DNA from: Eutrophocola sp963925675
GTDB taxonomy: Bacteria > Pseudomonadota > Gammaproteobacteria > Pseudomonadales > Pseudohongiellaceae
NCBI GenBank assembly: GCA_963925675.1
Contig: CAWUSW010000037.1
Location: 52,748-116,747 of the forward strand
DNA length: 64,000 bases
Direction: 5' to 3'
Made by a program: the position numbers and the translations under genes
Shown: piece by piece, positions 39,521 through 48,413 of the stretch
Numbering within the stretch: the stretch's first letter is position 1
Layout of the letters: each line of letters opens with the position of its first letter
The notes under the pieces: generated by a model
Database searches by the model: none
Told to the model about the DNA's origin: nothing
The model's input: only the letters and a program-made list of their open reading frames with translations

Positions 39521-40276
39521 GTGGCAGGTCATAGTAACTGGGCAAATATCAAGCATCGCAAGGCTGGACAAGATGCCAAGCGTGGAAAAGTATTTACCAA
39601 GCTGATTCGTGAGCTTACTGTTGCAGCAAAACTTGGTGGTGGCATTGTTGCCGATAATCCCAGATTGCGTGGTGCCGTGGATAAAGCACTGAGTGCCAAT
39701 ATGACCAAGGACACCATTGAACGCGCTATTGAGCGTGGTGCCGGGACAGGGGACAACGATAACCTGGAAGAGCTGGTATATGAAGGTTACGGTCCAAATG
39801 GAATCGCTATCCTGCTGGAAACCCTTTCAGACAATAAAAACCGGACTGTTGCTGCAGTGCGACATTGCTTTTCAAAGAATGGCGGCAATCTTGGTACCAA
39901 TGGCTCAGTGGCTTACCTGTTTAGCACAACAGGGGTAATTTCCTATGAAAGGGGCGTGGATGAAGAAAAACTCCTGGACCTTGCTCTGGAAGCTGGTGCC
40001 GATGATATTATTAACAGTGATGACGACTCAGTTGATGTGTATACCTTTTTTGAAAGTTTTGGCCAGGTAAAAGATGCGCTTGATAATGCGGGTCTTGAGT
40101 CAGCCAACGCGGAAGTCCCCATGCTGGCAAGCACCGAAGTAGACCTTGGGCTTGAAGATGCAGAAAAGCGCATGAACATGATTGCTCAGCTGGAAGATCT
40201 GGATGATGTACAAAACGTTTACTCCAATGCCAGTATTTCTAATAAAGTGATGGCGCAATTTGCCGCCGAATCTTGA
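39521..40276 (+). CDS. yebC: YebC/PmpR family protein
   Basis: A 251-residue protein of the YebC/TACO1 family, which relieves ribosome stalling on proline-rich stretches and/or acts as a transcription regulator. Seen: AGHSNWANIKHRKAGQDAKRGKVFTK at the N-terminus, and GPNGIAILLETLSDNKNRTVAAVRH. GTG start with AAGGGTGAG upstream. Located between aspS and ruvC, the standard order. Confidence 0.95.
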   Translation: MAGHSNWANIKHRKAGQDAKRGKVFTKLIRELTVAAKLGGGIVADNPRLRGAVDKALSANMTKDTIERAIERGAGTGDNDNLEELVYEGYGPNGIAILLETLSDNKNRTVAAVRHCFSKNGGNLGTNGSVAYLFSTTGVISYERGVDEEKLLDLALEAGADDIINSDDDSVDVYTFFESFGQVKDALDNAGLESANAEVPMLASTEVDLGLEDAEKRMNMIAQLEDLDDVQNVYSNASISNKVMAQFAAES

Positions 40277-40426
40277 AACCTTATTGGTCAGCGGCGCTTT
40301 TGTCTTCATGAAAATATCTATTTATATAGTGTGTTTATATAAAGCAGCTATTAAAGTGGTTTATAAGTAAGCCCTGATATTAATGCAGGTCAAACAGCTG
40401 GTCATCAGGATCAGACAGGGGAATTG

Positions 40427-40954
40427 ATGAGTGTCATTCTAGGCATTGACCCGGGTTCACGCATTTGTGGTTATGGACTCATCAAAGTCAGAGGTAATAG
40501 CCTGGAATATATTTCCAGTGGCGTCATTAAAATGGGCACATGCTCATTTCCTGAACGTCTCCACACCATTTTTACCGATATATCCGAAATTATTGCAGAA
40601 TACGAACCTGATGCTGCTGCCATAGAGGAAGTGTTTATGGGCAAAAATGCTTCTTCTGCGTTAAAGCTGGGTCAGGCCAGAGGAGCAGCAATCGTCGCCT
40701 GTACCCGGTTCGAAATCCCTGTCTCCGAATATGCAGCAAGGACGGTTAAACTGGCTATGGTTGGCAAAGGTCAGGCTGAAAAAAGCCAGGTACAACACAT
40801 GGTAAAGTCCCTGTTTGGACTTTCAAGGGTACCAGCGGAAGATGCCGCCGACGCACTTGCCATTGCTGTATGTCATGCTAATACCGAAAAGACCCTGATC
40901 CGTATTGCAGGTACAAAACCCGGGCGACGCGGCAGATTGATGGTGAAAGAATAA
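40427..40954 (+). CDS. ruvC: Holliday junction resolvase RuvC
   Basis: Homodimeric endonuclease that cuts Holliday junctions. Seen: RNase H-like fold with acidic residues in ILGIDPGSR (Asp), AIEEVFMGKNA (Glu) and AEDAADALAIAVCH (Asp pair). ATG at 40427 is chosen over TTG at 40424 because AGGGGA is well placed for it. Followed by ruvA and ruvB. Confidence 0.96.
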   Translation: MSVILGIDPGSRICGYGLIKVRGNSLEYISSGVIKMGTCSFPERLHTIFTDISEIIAEYEPDAAAIEEVFMGKNASSALKLGQARGAAIVACTRFEIPVSEYAARTVKLAMVGKGQAEKSQVQHMVKSLFGLSRVPAEDAADALAIAVCHANTEKTLIRIAGTKPGRRGRLMVKE

Positions 40955-40994
40955 TCCGATATTTTAAGTGTAATTAAGGGATTCATAACACAGC

Positions 40995-41609
40995 ATGATA
41001 GGAAGAATAAGCGGCATATTGCTTGAAAAAGAAGATCAACAGGCATTGATTGATGTTCAGGGGGTTGCCTATGAAGTTGATGTGCCCCTTAATACTTTTT
41101 TTAACCTGCCCCACCCGGGTAGCAGTATTACCCTGCATACGCATTTTGTTGTACGTGAAGATGCCCAGTTGTTATTTGGCTTTCTGGAAGAAAAAGAGCG
41201 CAGTCTGTTTCGAATTTTGATTAGAATTAATGGCGTTGGGCCTAAATTGGCTCTGGCCATGTTATCGGGCATGGCAGTGAATGAATTTGTCCGATGTGTG
41301 CAACATGATGACGTTGGCGCACTGGTAAGATTACCAGGAGTAGGCAAAAAAACTGCTGAAAGGCTGATAATTGAAGTAAAAGATAAGCTTAAAACGTGGC
41401 AGGGACAGGAAGAGCTACCCGCCTCTGGTGGTGCCAAAACAGGACATGGAAGCAGTATAGAAGAAGCAGAAACAGCGCTAATTTCTCTGGGCTATAAACC
41501 ACAGGAAGCAAGCAGAGCCGTGATAGCGGCAGTAAAAATTCTTGAAGAAAGTGGTCTGGAAGCAGACAGTGAAAACCTGATCAGAACAGCCCTGAAAAAT
41601 ATGTCCTGA
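40995..41609 (+). CDS. ruvA: Holliday junction DNA helicase subunit RuvA
   Basis: Tetrameric junction-binding protein that loads RuvB. Seen: 204 aa; N-terminal OB fold (MIGRISGILLEK); two helix-hairpin-helix motifs (LIRINGVGPKLALAMLSG and LVRLPGVGKKTAERLIIEVKD); and a C-terminal RuvB-binding domain (EEAETALISLGYKPQEASRA). Confidence 0.96.
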   Translation: MIGRISGILLEKEDQQALIDVQGVAYEVDVPLNTFFNLPHPGSSITLHTHFVVREDAQLLFGFLEEKERSLFRILIRINGVGPKLALAMLSGMAVNEFVRCVQHDDVGALVRLPGVGKKTAERLIIEVKDKLKTWQGQEELPASGGAKTGHGSSIEEAETALISLGYKPQEASRAVIAAVKILEESGLEADSENLIRTALKNMS

Positions 41610-41644
41610 ATAATCTCTGAATACCGGAAAACTGAAGCTAAAAA

Positions 41645-42709
41645 ATGCGTGAAGAAGATCGAATAATAACTGCCAGCGACTCTACCAGTGAAACTGCCAG
41701 AGAAGATATCCAGGAAAATGCTATTCGTCCTGCAAAGCTGACGGATTATATTGGCCAGGAAGTTGTCAAAGAACAGATGGAAATATTTATCAGCGCTGCC
41801 CGCAAGAGGGGAGAGGCGCTTGATCATACTCTGGTATTTGGTCCTCCTGGACTTGGGAAAACGACCCTTTCTCATATTATTGCCAATGAAATGGGTGTTG
41901 CCTTAAAAAGTACAGCCGGGCCGGTTCTGGAAAAAGCAGGTGACCTTGCCGCTATGCTGACCAATCTGGAGGAAGGTGATGTTCTTTTTATCGATGAAAT
42001 TCACCGACTGAGTCCGGCAATTGAGGAAATCCTTTATCCGGCAATGGAAGATTATCAGCTCGATATAATGATCGGTGAAGGGCCATCAGCACGTTCATTG
42101 AAGCTGGAATTGCCTCCTTTCACTCTTGTCGGGGCAACCACTCGAGCGGGACTGCTGACATCTCCATTAAGGGATCGCTTCGGTATCGTCCAGCGGCTTG
42201 AGTTTTACACGATGAAGGAACTAAGCAAGATAGTTAAACGCTCGGCATCAATCATGGGGATTGCCTGTGATGATGACGGGGCCTCAGAAATCGCTCGACG
42301 TGCCAGAGGAACGCCTCGAATTGCGAACCGTCTGTTACGCAGAGTCCGGGATTATTCCGAGGTCAAAGGGGACGGAACCATTGCCGGTGAGATCGCAGAA
42401 ACTGCTTTGGATATGTTGAGTATCGACAAGAATGGTTTTGATCATATGGATCGGCGCTTGTTGATGACAATGATTGAAAAGTTTGATGGCGGCCCTGTAG
42501 GTGTTGATAGTATTGCAGCAGCAATAAGTGAAGAAAGAGGCACAGTTGAGGATATTCTTGAACCATATTTGATCCAGCAAGGCTTTATCCAGAGAACGCC
42601 ACGCGGTCGAATAGTGACTCAATTTGCCTATCGCCATTTCGGTCTGAACCCGGATGCCGCACCGGAAGATATGTTTGAAGGCACAGCAACTGACTCGGAC
42701 AGCAAATGA
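41645..42709 (+). CDS. ruvB: Holliday junction DNA helicase subunit RuvB
   Basis: AAA+ motor for branch migration. Seen: 354 aa; RPAKLTDYIGQEVVKEQM; Walker A GPPGLGKT (66-73); Walker B LFIDEIHRLSP; sensor 1 VGATTRAGLLTSPLRDRF; sensor 2 GTPRIANRLLRRVRDY; and the C-terminal winged helix. In Pseudomonas a ybgC thioesterase gene normally sits between ruvB and tolQ; the 91-bp gap here leaves no room for it. Confidence 0.97.
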   Translation: MREEDRIITASDSTSETAREDIQENAIRPAKLTDYIGQEVVKEQMEIFISAARKRGEALDHTLVFGPPGLGKTTLSHIIANEMGVALKSTAGPVLEKAGDLAAMLTNLEEGDVLFIDEIHRLSPAIEEILYPAMEDYQLDIMIGEGPSARSLKLELPPFTLVGATTRAGLLTSPLRDRFGIVQRLEFYTMKELSKIVKRSASIMGIACDDDGASEIARRARGTPRIANRLLRRVRDYSEVKGDGTIAGEIAETALDMLSIDKNGFDHMDRRLLMTMIEKFDGGPVGVDSIAAAISEERGTVEDILEPYLIQQGFIQRTPRGRIVTQFAYRHFGLNPDAAPEDMFEGTATDSDSK

Positions 42710-42800
42710 TTGCGCGGCAACTTAACTGTAAACAAGATCGGAAAAAAGAGTGTGGAATTTTGAATACTATGCAGGAATTACGTGAAATAAGAGGTATCAG

Positions 42801-43499
42801 ATGAGTGAATCGCTGAGTTTATGGAACCTGATTTTAAATGCCAGCTGGTTAGCTCAGTTGGTGATGTTGAGCCTTTTTCTGATTTCTGTGATGTCGTGGG
42901 TCATCATCGTGCAGAAGTGGATCATTATTGCTGATGCAGAAAAAGAATTGTCCAGCTTTGAGAAACGTTTCTGGTCAGGAATGGATCTTAGCCAATTGTA
43001 TCGGGATGGTTCTTCCAAACAAAAAAGTAACACCAGTATGATCGGCATGGAAAACCTGTTTCGTTCCGGATTCAAGGAGTTTACGCGTTTGCGTCAGCAA
43101 CCCGGGATTGATTCAGATGCGGTAATGGAAGGTGCGCAGCGAGCCATGCGTGTAGCTCTTGCCAGGGAAGAGAAAGTATTGGAAAGACATCTCCCGGTAC
43201 TCGCAACCGTGGCCTCAGTTTCAGTTTATCTTGGACTGTTTGGCACGGTGTGGGGAATTATGAATACCTTTGTCAGTCTGGCTAATCAGAGTCAGGCCAG
43301 TCTTGCTGTGGTTGCACCCGGAATCGCCGATGCATTGTTAGCAACGGAAATGGGACTATTTGCCGCTATACCGGCTGCTATTGCCTATAACCGTTATGCA
43401 GCCAATGTAGATTCCATTATTCATAGTTACATGACTTTCACTGACGAGTTTTCCAGCATCTTACATCGTCAGGCTCACACCAGAAGAGTAGAGGAGTAG
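42801..43499 (+). CDS. tolQ: Tol-Pal system protein TolQ
   Basis: Inner-membrane subunit of the TolQR proton channel, homologous to MotA/ExbB. Seen: 232 aa with three transmembrane helices (~14-36, ~135-157, ~170-192), the conserved VASVSVYLGLFGTVWGIMNTF, and GIADALLATEMGLFAAIPAAIAYNR. First gene of tolQRAB-pal-cpoB; only 4 bp to tolR. Confidence 0.96.
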   Translation: MSESLSLWNLILNASWLAQLVMLSLFLISVMSWVIIVQKWIIIADAEKELSSFEKRFWSGMDLSQLYRDGSSKQKSNTSMIGMENLFRSGFKEFTRLRQQPGIDSDAVMEGAQRAMRVALAREEKVLERHLPVLATVASVSVYLGLFGTVWGIMNTFVSLANQSQASLAVVAPGIADALLATEMGLFAAIPAAIAYNRYAANVDSIIHSYMTFTDEFSSILHRQAHTRRVEE

Positions 43500-43503
43500 T
43501 TCT

Positions 43504-43935
43504 GTGGACAGGCCGCGTCGTCGTAAACAAATGGCAGAAATCAACGTTGTTCCGTTGATTGATGTGATGCTGGTGCTATTGATTGTGTTCATGATCACCG
43601 CGCCTCTGATAACACAGGGTATTAAGGTAGATTTGCCTCAGGCAGATGCAGAGCCGGTAGAAAACAGTGATGAGACGACACTGGTTGTATCAATTAATAG
43701 TGAAAGTGAATATTTTATCAGTCTGGGTGCAGAAGAGGACCCTCAGCCAGTTCCTCTTGAACGCATCCAGGAGGATGTCACCAAAATTCTTACTGCGAAT
43801 CCAGCAGTACCGGTTTTTGTTGAAGCAGATAGTTCAGTGAATTACGGCGTAGTGATGAGCCTCATGTCGACACTGGCAGCTGCGGGTGCTGACAATCTCA
43901 GACTGATTACTCAGCCTCCTTCTGCCGAGAATTAA
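43504..43935 (+). CDS. tolR: Tol-Pal system protein TolR
   Basis: Single-pass inner-membrane partner of TolQ (ExbD/MotB-like). Seen: 143 aa; INVVPLIDVMLVLLIVFMITAPL with the proton-accepting Asp (D in LIDVM); periplasmic domain with VFVEADSSVNYGVVMSLM. GTG start just after the tolQ stop. Confidence 0.95.
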   Translation: MDRPRRRKQMAEINVVPLIDVMLVLLIVFMITAPLITQGIKVDLPQADAEPVENSDETTLVVSINSESEYFISLGAEEDPQPVPLERIQEDVTKILTANPAVPVFVEADSSVNYGVVMSLMSTLAAAGADNLRLITQPPSAEN

Positions 43936-43961
43936 CCACTGATTCTGTTTATAGACTAATC

Positions 43962-44798
43962 ATGAATAAATTCCATCCGATGGCACTGTTACTGAAATTT
44001 GAAGGCTACCCGCCTGCAGTAATTGCTTCGGTGCTAATGCACGGCTGCCTGTTTTTATTTATTTTAGGCAGGAGTGCAGATGTTACTGATTTTGTGACTA
44101 TTGAAGACCCTGTCATAGTTACCGCCACGGCTATTGATGTGAACCCCCAACGTCTGCGTCGTCTGGAACGAATTGAGCAGGAACGTATTACAGACCAGCG
44201 TCGTCGTGAACAAAATGCACGCGATGTCAGAGCAAGAGAAGAAAGGGACGCTCAGCAGGAAAGAGACAGACAGCAGGCCCGGGAGAGGGAAGAGCTCCAG
44301 CGGCAACAAGATATTGCGCGTCAGCGTGCTGCTGATGAAGAAACGCAACGCCAGCGTCAGGCTGAGGACGCGCGATCAAGGGCTACAGAAGAAGCTCGGT
44401 TGAGAGAACAACAACGCCTGGCGCAACAGCAAGCGCAGCGTGATGCTGCAACGCGAGCAGCACAGGAGGCCCAGACAAACCAGATTGCCAGTGAAAACCT
44501 GATTGTCGCAGAATACGCAGGTATAATTCGAAAAATCATTAGCCAAAACTGGCAAATACCACCCAGTGCCCGTAACGGCATGTCAGCAGTGGTGCGGCTG
44601 CAACTGGTGCCAACGGGAGAGATGGTGGCTGTTAATATCGTCCAGTCCAGCGGTGATGATGTGTTTGATCGATCTGTACTGCAGGCAGTGGAGCGGGCTG
44701 ACCGCTTTCCGGAATTGCAGGATCTGGAAAATTCTGTCTTTGAGAGAAATTTCAGAACCTTTACTCTAGTTTTCAGACCCGAGGATTTATTGCGATGA
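43962..44798 (+). CDS. tolA: Tol-Pal system protein TolA
   Basis: Periplasm-spanning coupler of the inner-membrane motor to TolB/Pal. Seen: 278 aa; membrane anchor at ~20-38 (VIASVLMHGCLFLFILG); a long charged helix rich in Arg/Gln/Glu (~60-170, REEL..., RQRQAED..., AQQQAQRDAATRA); and a C-terminal globular TonB-like domain (YAGIIRKIISQNWQIPPSA..., VRLQLVPTGEMVAVNIVQSSG). The helix is somewhat short compared with E. coli (421 aa total). Overlaps tolB by 4 bp. Confidence 0.93.
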   Translation: MNKFHPMALLLKFEGYPPAVIASVLMHGCLFLFILGRSADVTDFVTIEDPVIVTATAIDVNPQRLRRLERIEQERITDQRRREQNARDVRAREERDAQQERDRQQAREREELQRQQDIARQRAADEETQRQRQAEDARSRATEEARLREQQRLAQQQAQRDAATRAAQEAQTNQIASENLIVAEYAGIIRKIISQNWQIPPSARNGMSAVVRLQLVPTGEMVAVNIVQSSGDDVFDRSVLQAVERADRFPELQDLENSVFERNFRTFTLVFRPEDLLR

Positions 44799-46117
44799 GC
44801 ATTTTAGGCAAGAAATTTACCTTCATTTTTCTCCTGCTAGCTTCTTTATTGTCACCCCAGGCTTATGCTCAGCTGCAAATCGTCATTACACAGGGGGTTG
44901 ATAACCCGGTGCAAATAGCCATCGTGCCTTTTGACTGGAATGGTTTTGGGCTTCTTGAAGAAAATGTTAATGACATTGTGAGTGCCAATCTTCGAAATAG
45001 CGGTGAGTTTACCTCTATTGCTGAGGAGAACATGCTCAGTACTCCCCATGAGCAGGTGGATGTCTTCTTCAGAGACTGGCGCTTTCTGGGAGCTGATTAT
45101 TTACTGATTGGTAAAATAAGCGATAGCGGGGCGGGATCAGCCTTGCAGGTGCAATATGAATTATTTGATGTATTGAGGGAAGAAAGAATATTTGATGAAG
45201 TGTTAAGCGGCAGTCGAAATCAACTTCGCGATGTGGCGCATACTATTAGCGATAATATTTTTGAGCAGGTCACCGGCGTTAAAGGCGCATTTGCCACAAA
45301 AATCCTCTATGTCACATCACAGCGTATTAATGAAGATTTATCAAATTATCAGTTGAACTTATCTGATGCAGATGGCGGTCGTCCCCAGGTATTGCTCAAT
45401 TCCCAGGAGCCGATCATGTCACCCAACTGGTCTCCAGATGGCGAGAAGATTGCTTATGTGTCTTTTGAGTCTACCCGCCCGCGTATCTATATTCAGGATC
45501 TGGCAACGGGTGCCAGAGAGCAGAAAACAGATTTCCCCGGCATCAACAGCTCGCCTGTTTTCTCCCCGGATGGGACAAAGCTGGCCATGGTGTTATCAAA
45601 GGATGGTAATCCGGATGTTTATGTTCTGGATTTAAGGACAGATGATTTGAGGCGTATAACCAATCATTTCGCGATTGATACGGAGCCAAGCTGGACACCA
45701 GACAGCGAATCCCTGATTTTTACCTCCGAAAGAGGAGGTAACAGCCGACCGCAACTTTACCAGGTGTCTCTGGAAACCGGCTGGGTGGAAAGACTGACTT
45801 TCCAGGGAACCTATAATTCCAAAGGGATAATGCTCCCTGACGGAGTGAATTTGCTGATGGTGCATCGAGAAAGTGCCAATGACGAATATCATTTGGCCAT
45901 TCAGAATATTGAAAGAGGAACGATGAGAATTTTGACGGACACCGCATTGGATGAATCCCCCAGTGTCGCTCCTAATGCAAGTATGGTTATATATGCGTCA
46001 AAAGCCGGTAATCGCGGGATATTAAACGCTGTTTCCATTGACGGACGCGTCAAGTTCCAGCTACCATCCGCGCAAGGTGACGTCAGAGAGCCCGCATGGT
46101 CTCCATTTTTTGATTAA
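44795..46117 (+). CDS. tolB: Tol-Pal system beta-propeller protein TolB
   Basis: Periplasmic protein linking TolA to Pal. Seen: 440 aa; signal peptide to AYAQ; N-terminal alpha/beta domain (~25-165); and the six-bladed WD40-like propeller with blade motifs SPNWSPDGEKIAYVSFES, SPVFSPDGTKLAMVLS and EPSWTPDSESLIFTSERGG. Confidence 0.96.
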   Translation: MSILGKKFTFIFLLLASLLSPQAYAQLQIVITQGVDNPVQIAIVPFDWNGFGLLEENVNDIVSANLRNSGEFTSIAEENMLSTPHEQVDVFFRDWRFLGADYLLIGKISDSGAGSALQVQYELFDVLREERIFDEVLSGSRNQLRDVAHTISDNIFEQVTGVKGAFATKILYVTSQRINEDLSNYQLNLSDADGGRPQVLLNSQEPIMSPNWSPDGEKIAYVSFESTRPRIYIQDLATGAREQKTDFPGINSSPVFSPDGTKLAMVLSKDGNPDVYVLDLRTDDLRRITNHFAIDTEPSWTPDSESLIFTSERGGNSRPQLYQVSLETGWVERLTFQGTYNSKGIMLPDGVNLLMVHRESANDEYHLAIQNIERGTMRILTDTALDESPSVAPNASMVIYASKAGNRGILNAVSIDGRVKFQLPSAQGDVREPAWSPFFD

Positions 46118-46169
46118 TTTTGCAATATCAGAAATAAGGTATTGTTTTACAGGCAAAAATTTTAGAAAA

Positions 46170-46197
46170 TTGACGGGTTTTAACCCCCCGGCATAGT
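46170..46197 (+). promoter_or_regulatory. Candidate pal promoter with palindromic spacer
   Basis: TTGACG (46170-46175) as -35 and CATAGT (46192-46197) as -10 with a 16-bp spacer, about 40 bp before the pal start. The spacer holds the palindrome GGGTTTTAACCC (46175-46186), which could be an operator or a decayed REP core. Confidence 0.4.
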
Positions 46198-46236
46198 TAA
46201 CAGTTATTGAACGCATAGTGAACGAGAGGAGTAGGT

Positions 46237-46782
46237 ATGCAAACTTATAAAGTATTCAAATTGGGCATGGCACTATTGTTGAGTCTGACCCTAATGGCAT
46301 GTGCATCCAGCGATACCGATGATATGGGGGATACTTCTGAAAGTATGGAGTCATCTTCCGACACTTCCACGCCAAGCGGGGGTAGCTCTGCAACTTCCTC
46401 TGGCGCTGGTGATAACGGCGGCCTGACTGCTTCGCAAGTACGTGAGCGCGATAATGCTTTGGATATGACAGTATTCTATTTTGAGTTTGATCGTTCAGAT
46501 CTGAGCGCCGAAGCCCGCGCGGCTCTTGTTCATCATGCAAATCATTTAAAAGCCAATCCTTCTACAAGCTATCGTCTTGAAGGCCATGCCGATGAGCGTG
46601 GAACACGTGAATACAATCTGGCACTGGGTGAGCGTCGCGCCCAGGCTATCGAGCGTTACCTGCAGGTACAGGGTGTTGCATCCCGTCAATTAGAGACAAT
46701 TAGTTACGGTGAAGAAAATCCAGTGGCAACAGGTAGCACAGAAGCTGCCTATGCCGGAAACCGCAGAGTAGAACTGCACTAG
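46237..46782 (+). CDS. pal: Peptidoglycan-associated lipoprotein Pal
   Basis: Outer-membrane lipoprotein anchoring the envelope to peptidoglycan. Seen: 181 aa; lipobox LMAC with lipidated C22; a Ser/Thr/Gly-rich linker (~25-65); and the OmpA-like domain with VFYFEFDRSDL and LEGHADERGTREYNLALGERRA, whose Asp/Arg bind diaminopimelate. It has its own likely promoter and is closed by a strong terminator. Confidence 0.96.
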   Translation: MQTYKVFKLGMALLLSLTLMACASSDTDDMGDTSESMESSSDTSTPSGGSSATSSGAGDNGGLTASQVRERDNALDMTVFYFEFDRSDLSAEARAALVHHANHLKANPSTSYRLEGHADERGTREYNLALGERRAQAIERYLQVQGVASRQLETISYGEENPVATGSTEAAYAGNRRVELH

Positions 46783-46802
46783 TCTGGAAACAAGCTTGAA
46801 AA

Positions 46803-46832
46803 ATAAGCCGGGTTCGCCCGGCTTATTTTTTT
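46803..46832 (+). terminator. Rho-independent terminator after pal
   Basis: AAGCCGGG-TTCG-CCCGGCTT followed by ATTTTTTT; a UUCG-type tetraloop on a perfect 8-bp stem 20 bp after the pal stop. Some read-through to cpoB is likely. Confidence 0.92.
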
Positions 46833-46847
46833 CGGGGAATTAACTTT

Positions 46848-47729
46848 ATGCAGATATTCAAGAGCCTGATTTTTCTTACTCTAGCTTTCAGCAATTTGCT
46901 TGTTAACTCAGCTTTTGCCCAGGCGCCTGTTCAGGTGGTTGATGCCGGCAATAATCAGAGGCAAGTTCAGCAGTCGCCTGATAATAATTCCCAAAATGAA
47001 ACTCAAAATGAAGTTATGATAAATATGTATCTGCAATTGGAAGCATTGCAGTCAGAAATACAAAATTTACGCGGACTGGTAGATGAGCAGTCTTACCAGA
47101 TTCGACGCATGCAGACCGAACAAAGAGATCGTTACCTTGATACTGATTCGCGCCTGAGTGAAATAAATAATCAGATGCAGTCTTTTCCCCGTGGCCAGCA
47201 AGCGGGGGTAGCCCAACTCCCTCCTTCGACAACACCTTTGCCAGGCAATATTAATAATTCAGGGAATTCTGGCAACCAGGTGGGGGTTAATAATGCAGTG
47301 GGGAATGGTCTTGTGGCAGGTGCCTCTGTAGCTGTCAGCGCGCCGCAGTCAGAACAGGAGATTTATCGGGAAGCATTGAACCTTTTACTGGAAGATGAAG
47401 CCTTTGCCGAATCAATAAGCTTGTTTCAGCAATATATTGATAGCTATCCCCGCGGCAGGTATTTAACCAATTCACTTTACTGGCAAGGTGCGGCCATGGA
47501 ACTTGCTGGTCGCTACCCACAAGCTATCGTAGTTCTGCAACGTCTGATTAATGAGTTTCCGGCAGACGCAAAGGCACCAACTGCCATTCTCCGTCTTGGC
47601 ACCGTTTATCGTGAAATGGGTGATAACTCCCAGGCAGCTATGCAATGGCGCAGAATAATCGACTTATACCCAGACAGTACTTCTGAAATTGAAATTGCCA
47701 ATGAATATTTGAGCGATATCAGTAACTGA
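46848..47729 (+). CDS. cpoB: Cell division coordinator CpoB (YbgF)
   Basis: Periplasmic protein that links Tol-Pal with PBP1B activity during septation. Seen: 293 aa; signal peptide to AFAQ; N-terminal coiled coil for trimerisation (~55-105: LQLEALQSEIQNLRGLVDEQ); a Gly/Asn-rich linker; and C-terminal TPR repeats (~165-290: EAFAESISLFQQYIDSYPRGRYLTNSLYW...). Position after pal is canonical. Confidence 0.93.
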   Translation: MQIFKSLIFLTLAFSNLLVNSAFAQAPVQVVDAGNNQRQVQQSPDNNSQNETQNEVMINMYLQLEALQSEIQNLRGLVDEQSYQIRRMQTEQRDRYLDTDSRLSEINNQMQSFPRGQQAGVAQLPPSTTPLPGNINNSGNSGNQVGVNNAVGNGLVAGASVAVSAPQSEQEIYREALNLLLEDEAFAESISLFQQYIDSYPRGRYLTNSLYWQGAAMELAGRYPQAIVVLQRLINEFPADAKAPTAILRLGTVYREMGDNSQAAMQWRRIIDLYPDSTSEIEIANEYLSDISN

Positions 47730-47763
47730 TCCATCTTCCTTTCTAGACTTCTCCGATAAAAAC

Positions 47764-48411
47764 ATGAACGCGACACTGCGTATAAGCGAAATATTTTACT
47801 CACTCCAGGGCGAGGCCAGAACTGTGGGCCGACCTACAATTTTTATTCGTCTCACCGGTTGTCCACTGCGTTGTCAGTATTGTGATACAGCCTATGCATT
47901 TAGCGGCGGGATAATTTATTCACTGGATGACATTATTCGAGAGCTTAAGCAGTACAGCACCCGGTATATCACCGTTACGGGCGGGGAGCCTCTGGCACAG
48001 CCTGATTGTATCGCTTTGCTTAGCAGGCTATGTGAGATGAACTATGAGGTGTCATTGGAAACCAGTGGAGCTATGGATGTTTCGGCGGTAGATAGTCGGG
48101 TCGTTAAAGTGCTGGATTTGAAAACACCGGGCTCACTGGAAGTGAAAAGAAACATGGAAAGTAATATCGCTTTCCTGAATCCACATGATCAGGTCAAGTT
48201 TGTCATTTGTAGCAGGGAAGATTATTTATGGTCCTGTGAAAAAGTTGATGAATTCAAGCTTGGAGAAAAAGTTGCTGATATTTTGTTTTCCCCCAGTAAT
48301 GAGGAGCTTGAAGCCAAAGAGTTGGCAGAATGGATTTTGGCAGATCAACTGGATGTAAGAATGCAGGTACAACTGCATAAATATCTCTGGGGAAATGAGT
48401 CCGGACATTAA
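47764..48411 (+). CDS. queE: 7-carboxy-7-deazaguanine synthase
   Basis: Radical SAM enzyme of queuosine biosynthesis converting CPH4 to CDG. Seen: 215 aa; cluster motif CPLRCQYC with flanking RLTG and DTAYAF; SAM-binding VTGGEPLAQPD; and C-terminal LHKYLW. Two bp before queC, so the pair is co-translated. No preQ1 riboswitch in the 34-bp leader. Confidence 0.95.
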   Translation: MNATLRISEIFYSLQGEARTVGRPTIFIRLTGCPLRCQYCDTAYAFSGGIIYSLDDIIRELKQYSTRYITVTGGEPLAQPDCIALLSRLCEMNYEVSLETSGAMDVSAVDSRVVKVLDLKTPGSLEVKRNMESNIAFLNPHDQVKFVICSREDYLWSCEKVDEFKLGEKVADILFSPSNEELEAKELAEWILADQLDVRMQVQLHKYLWGNESGH

Positions 48412-48413
48412 GT

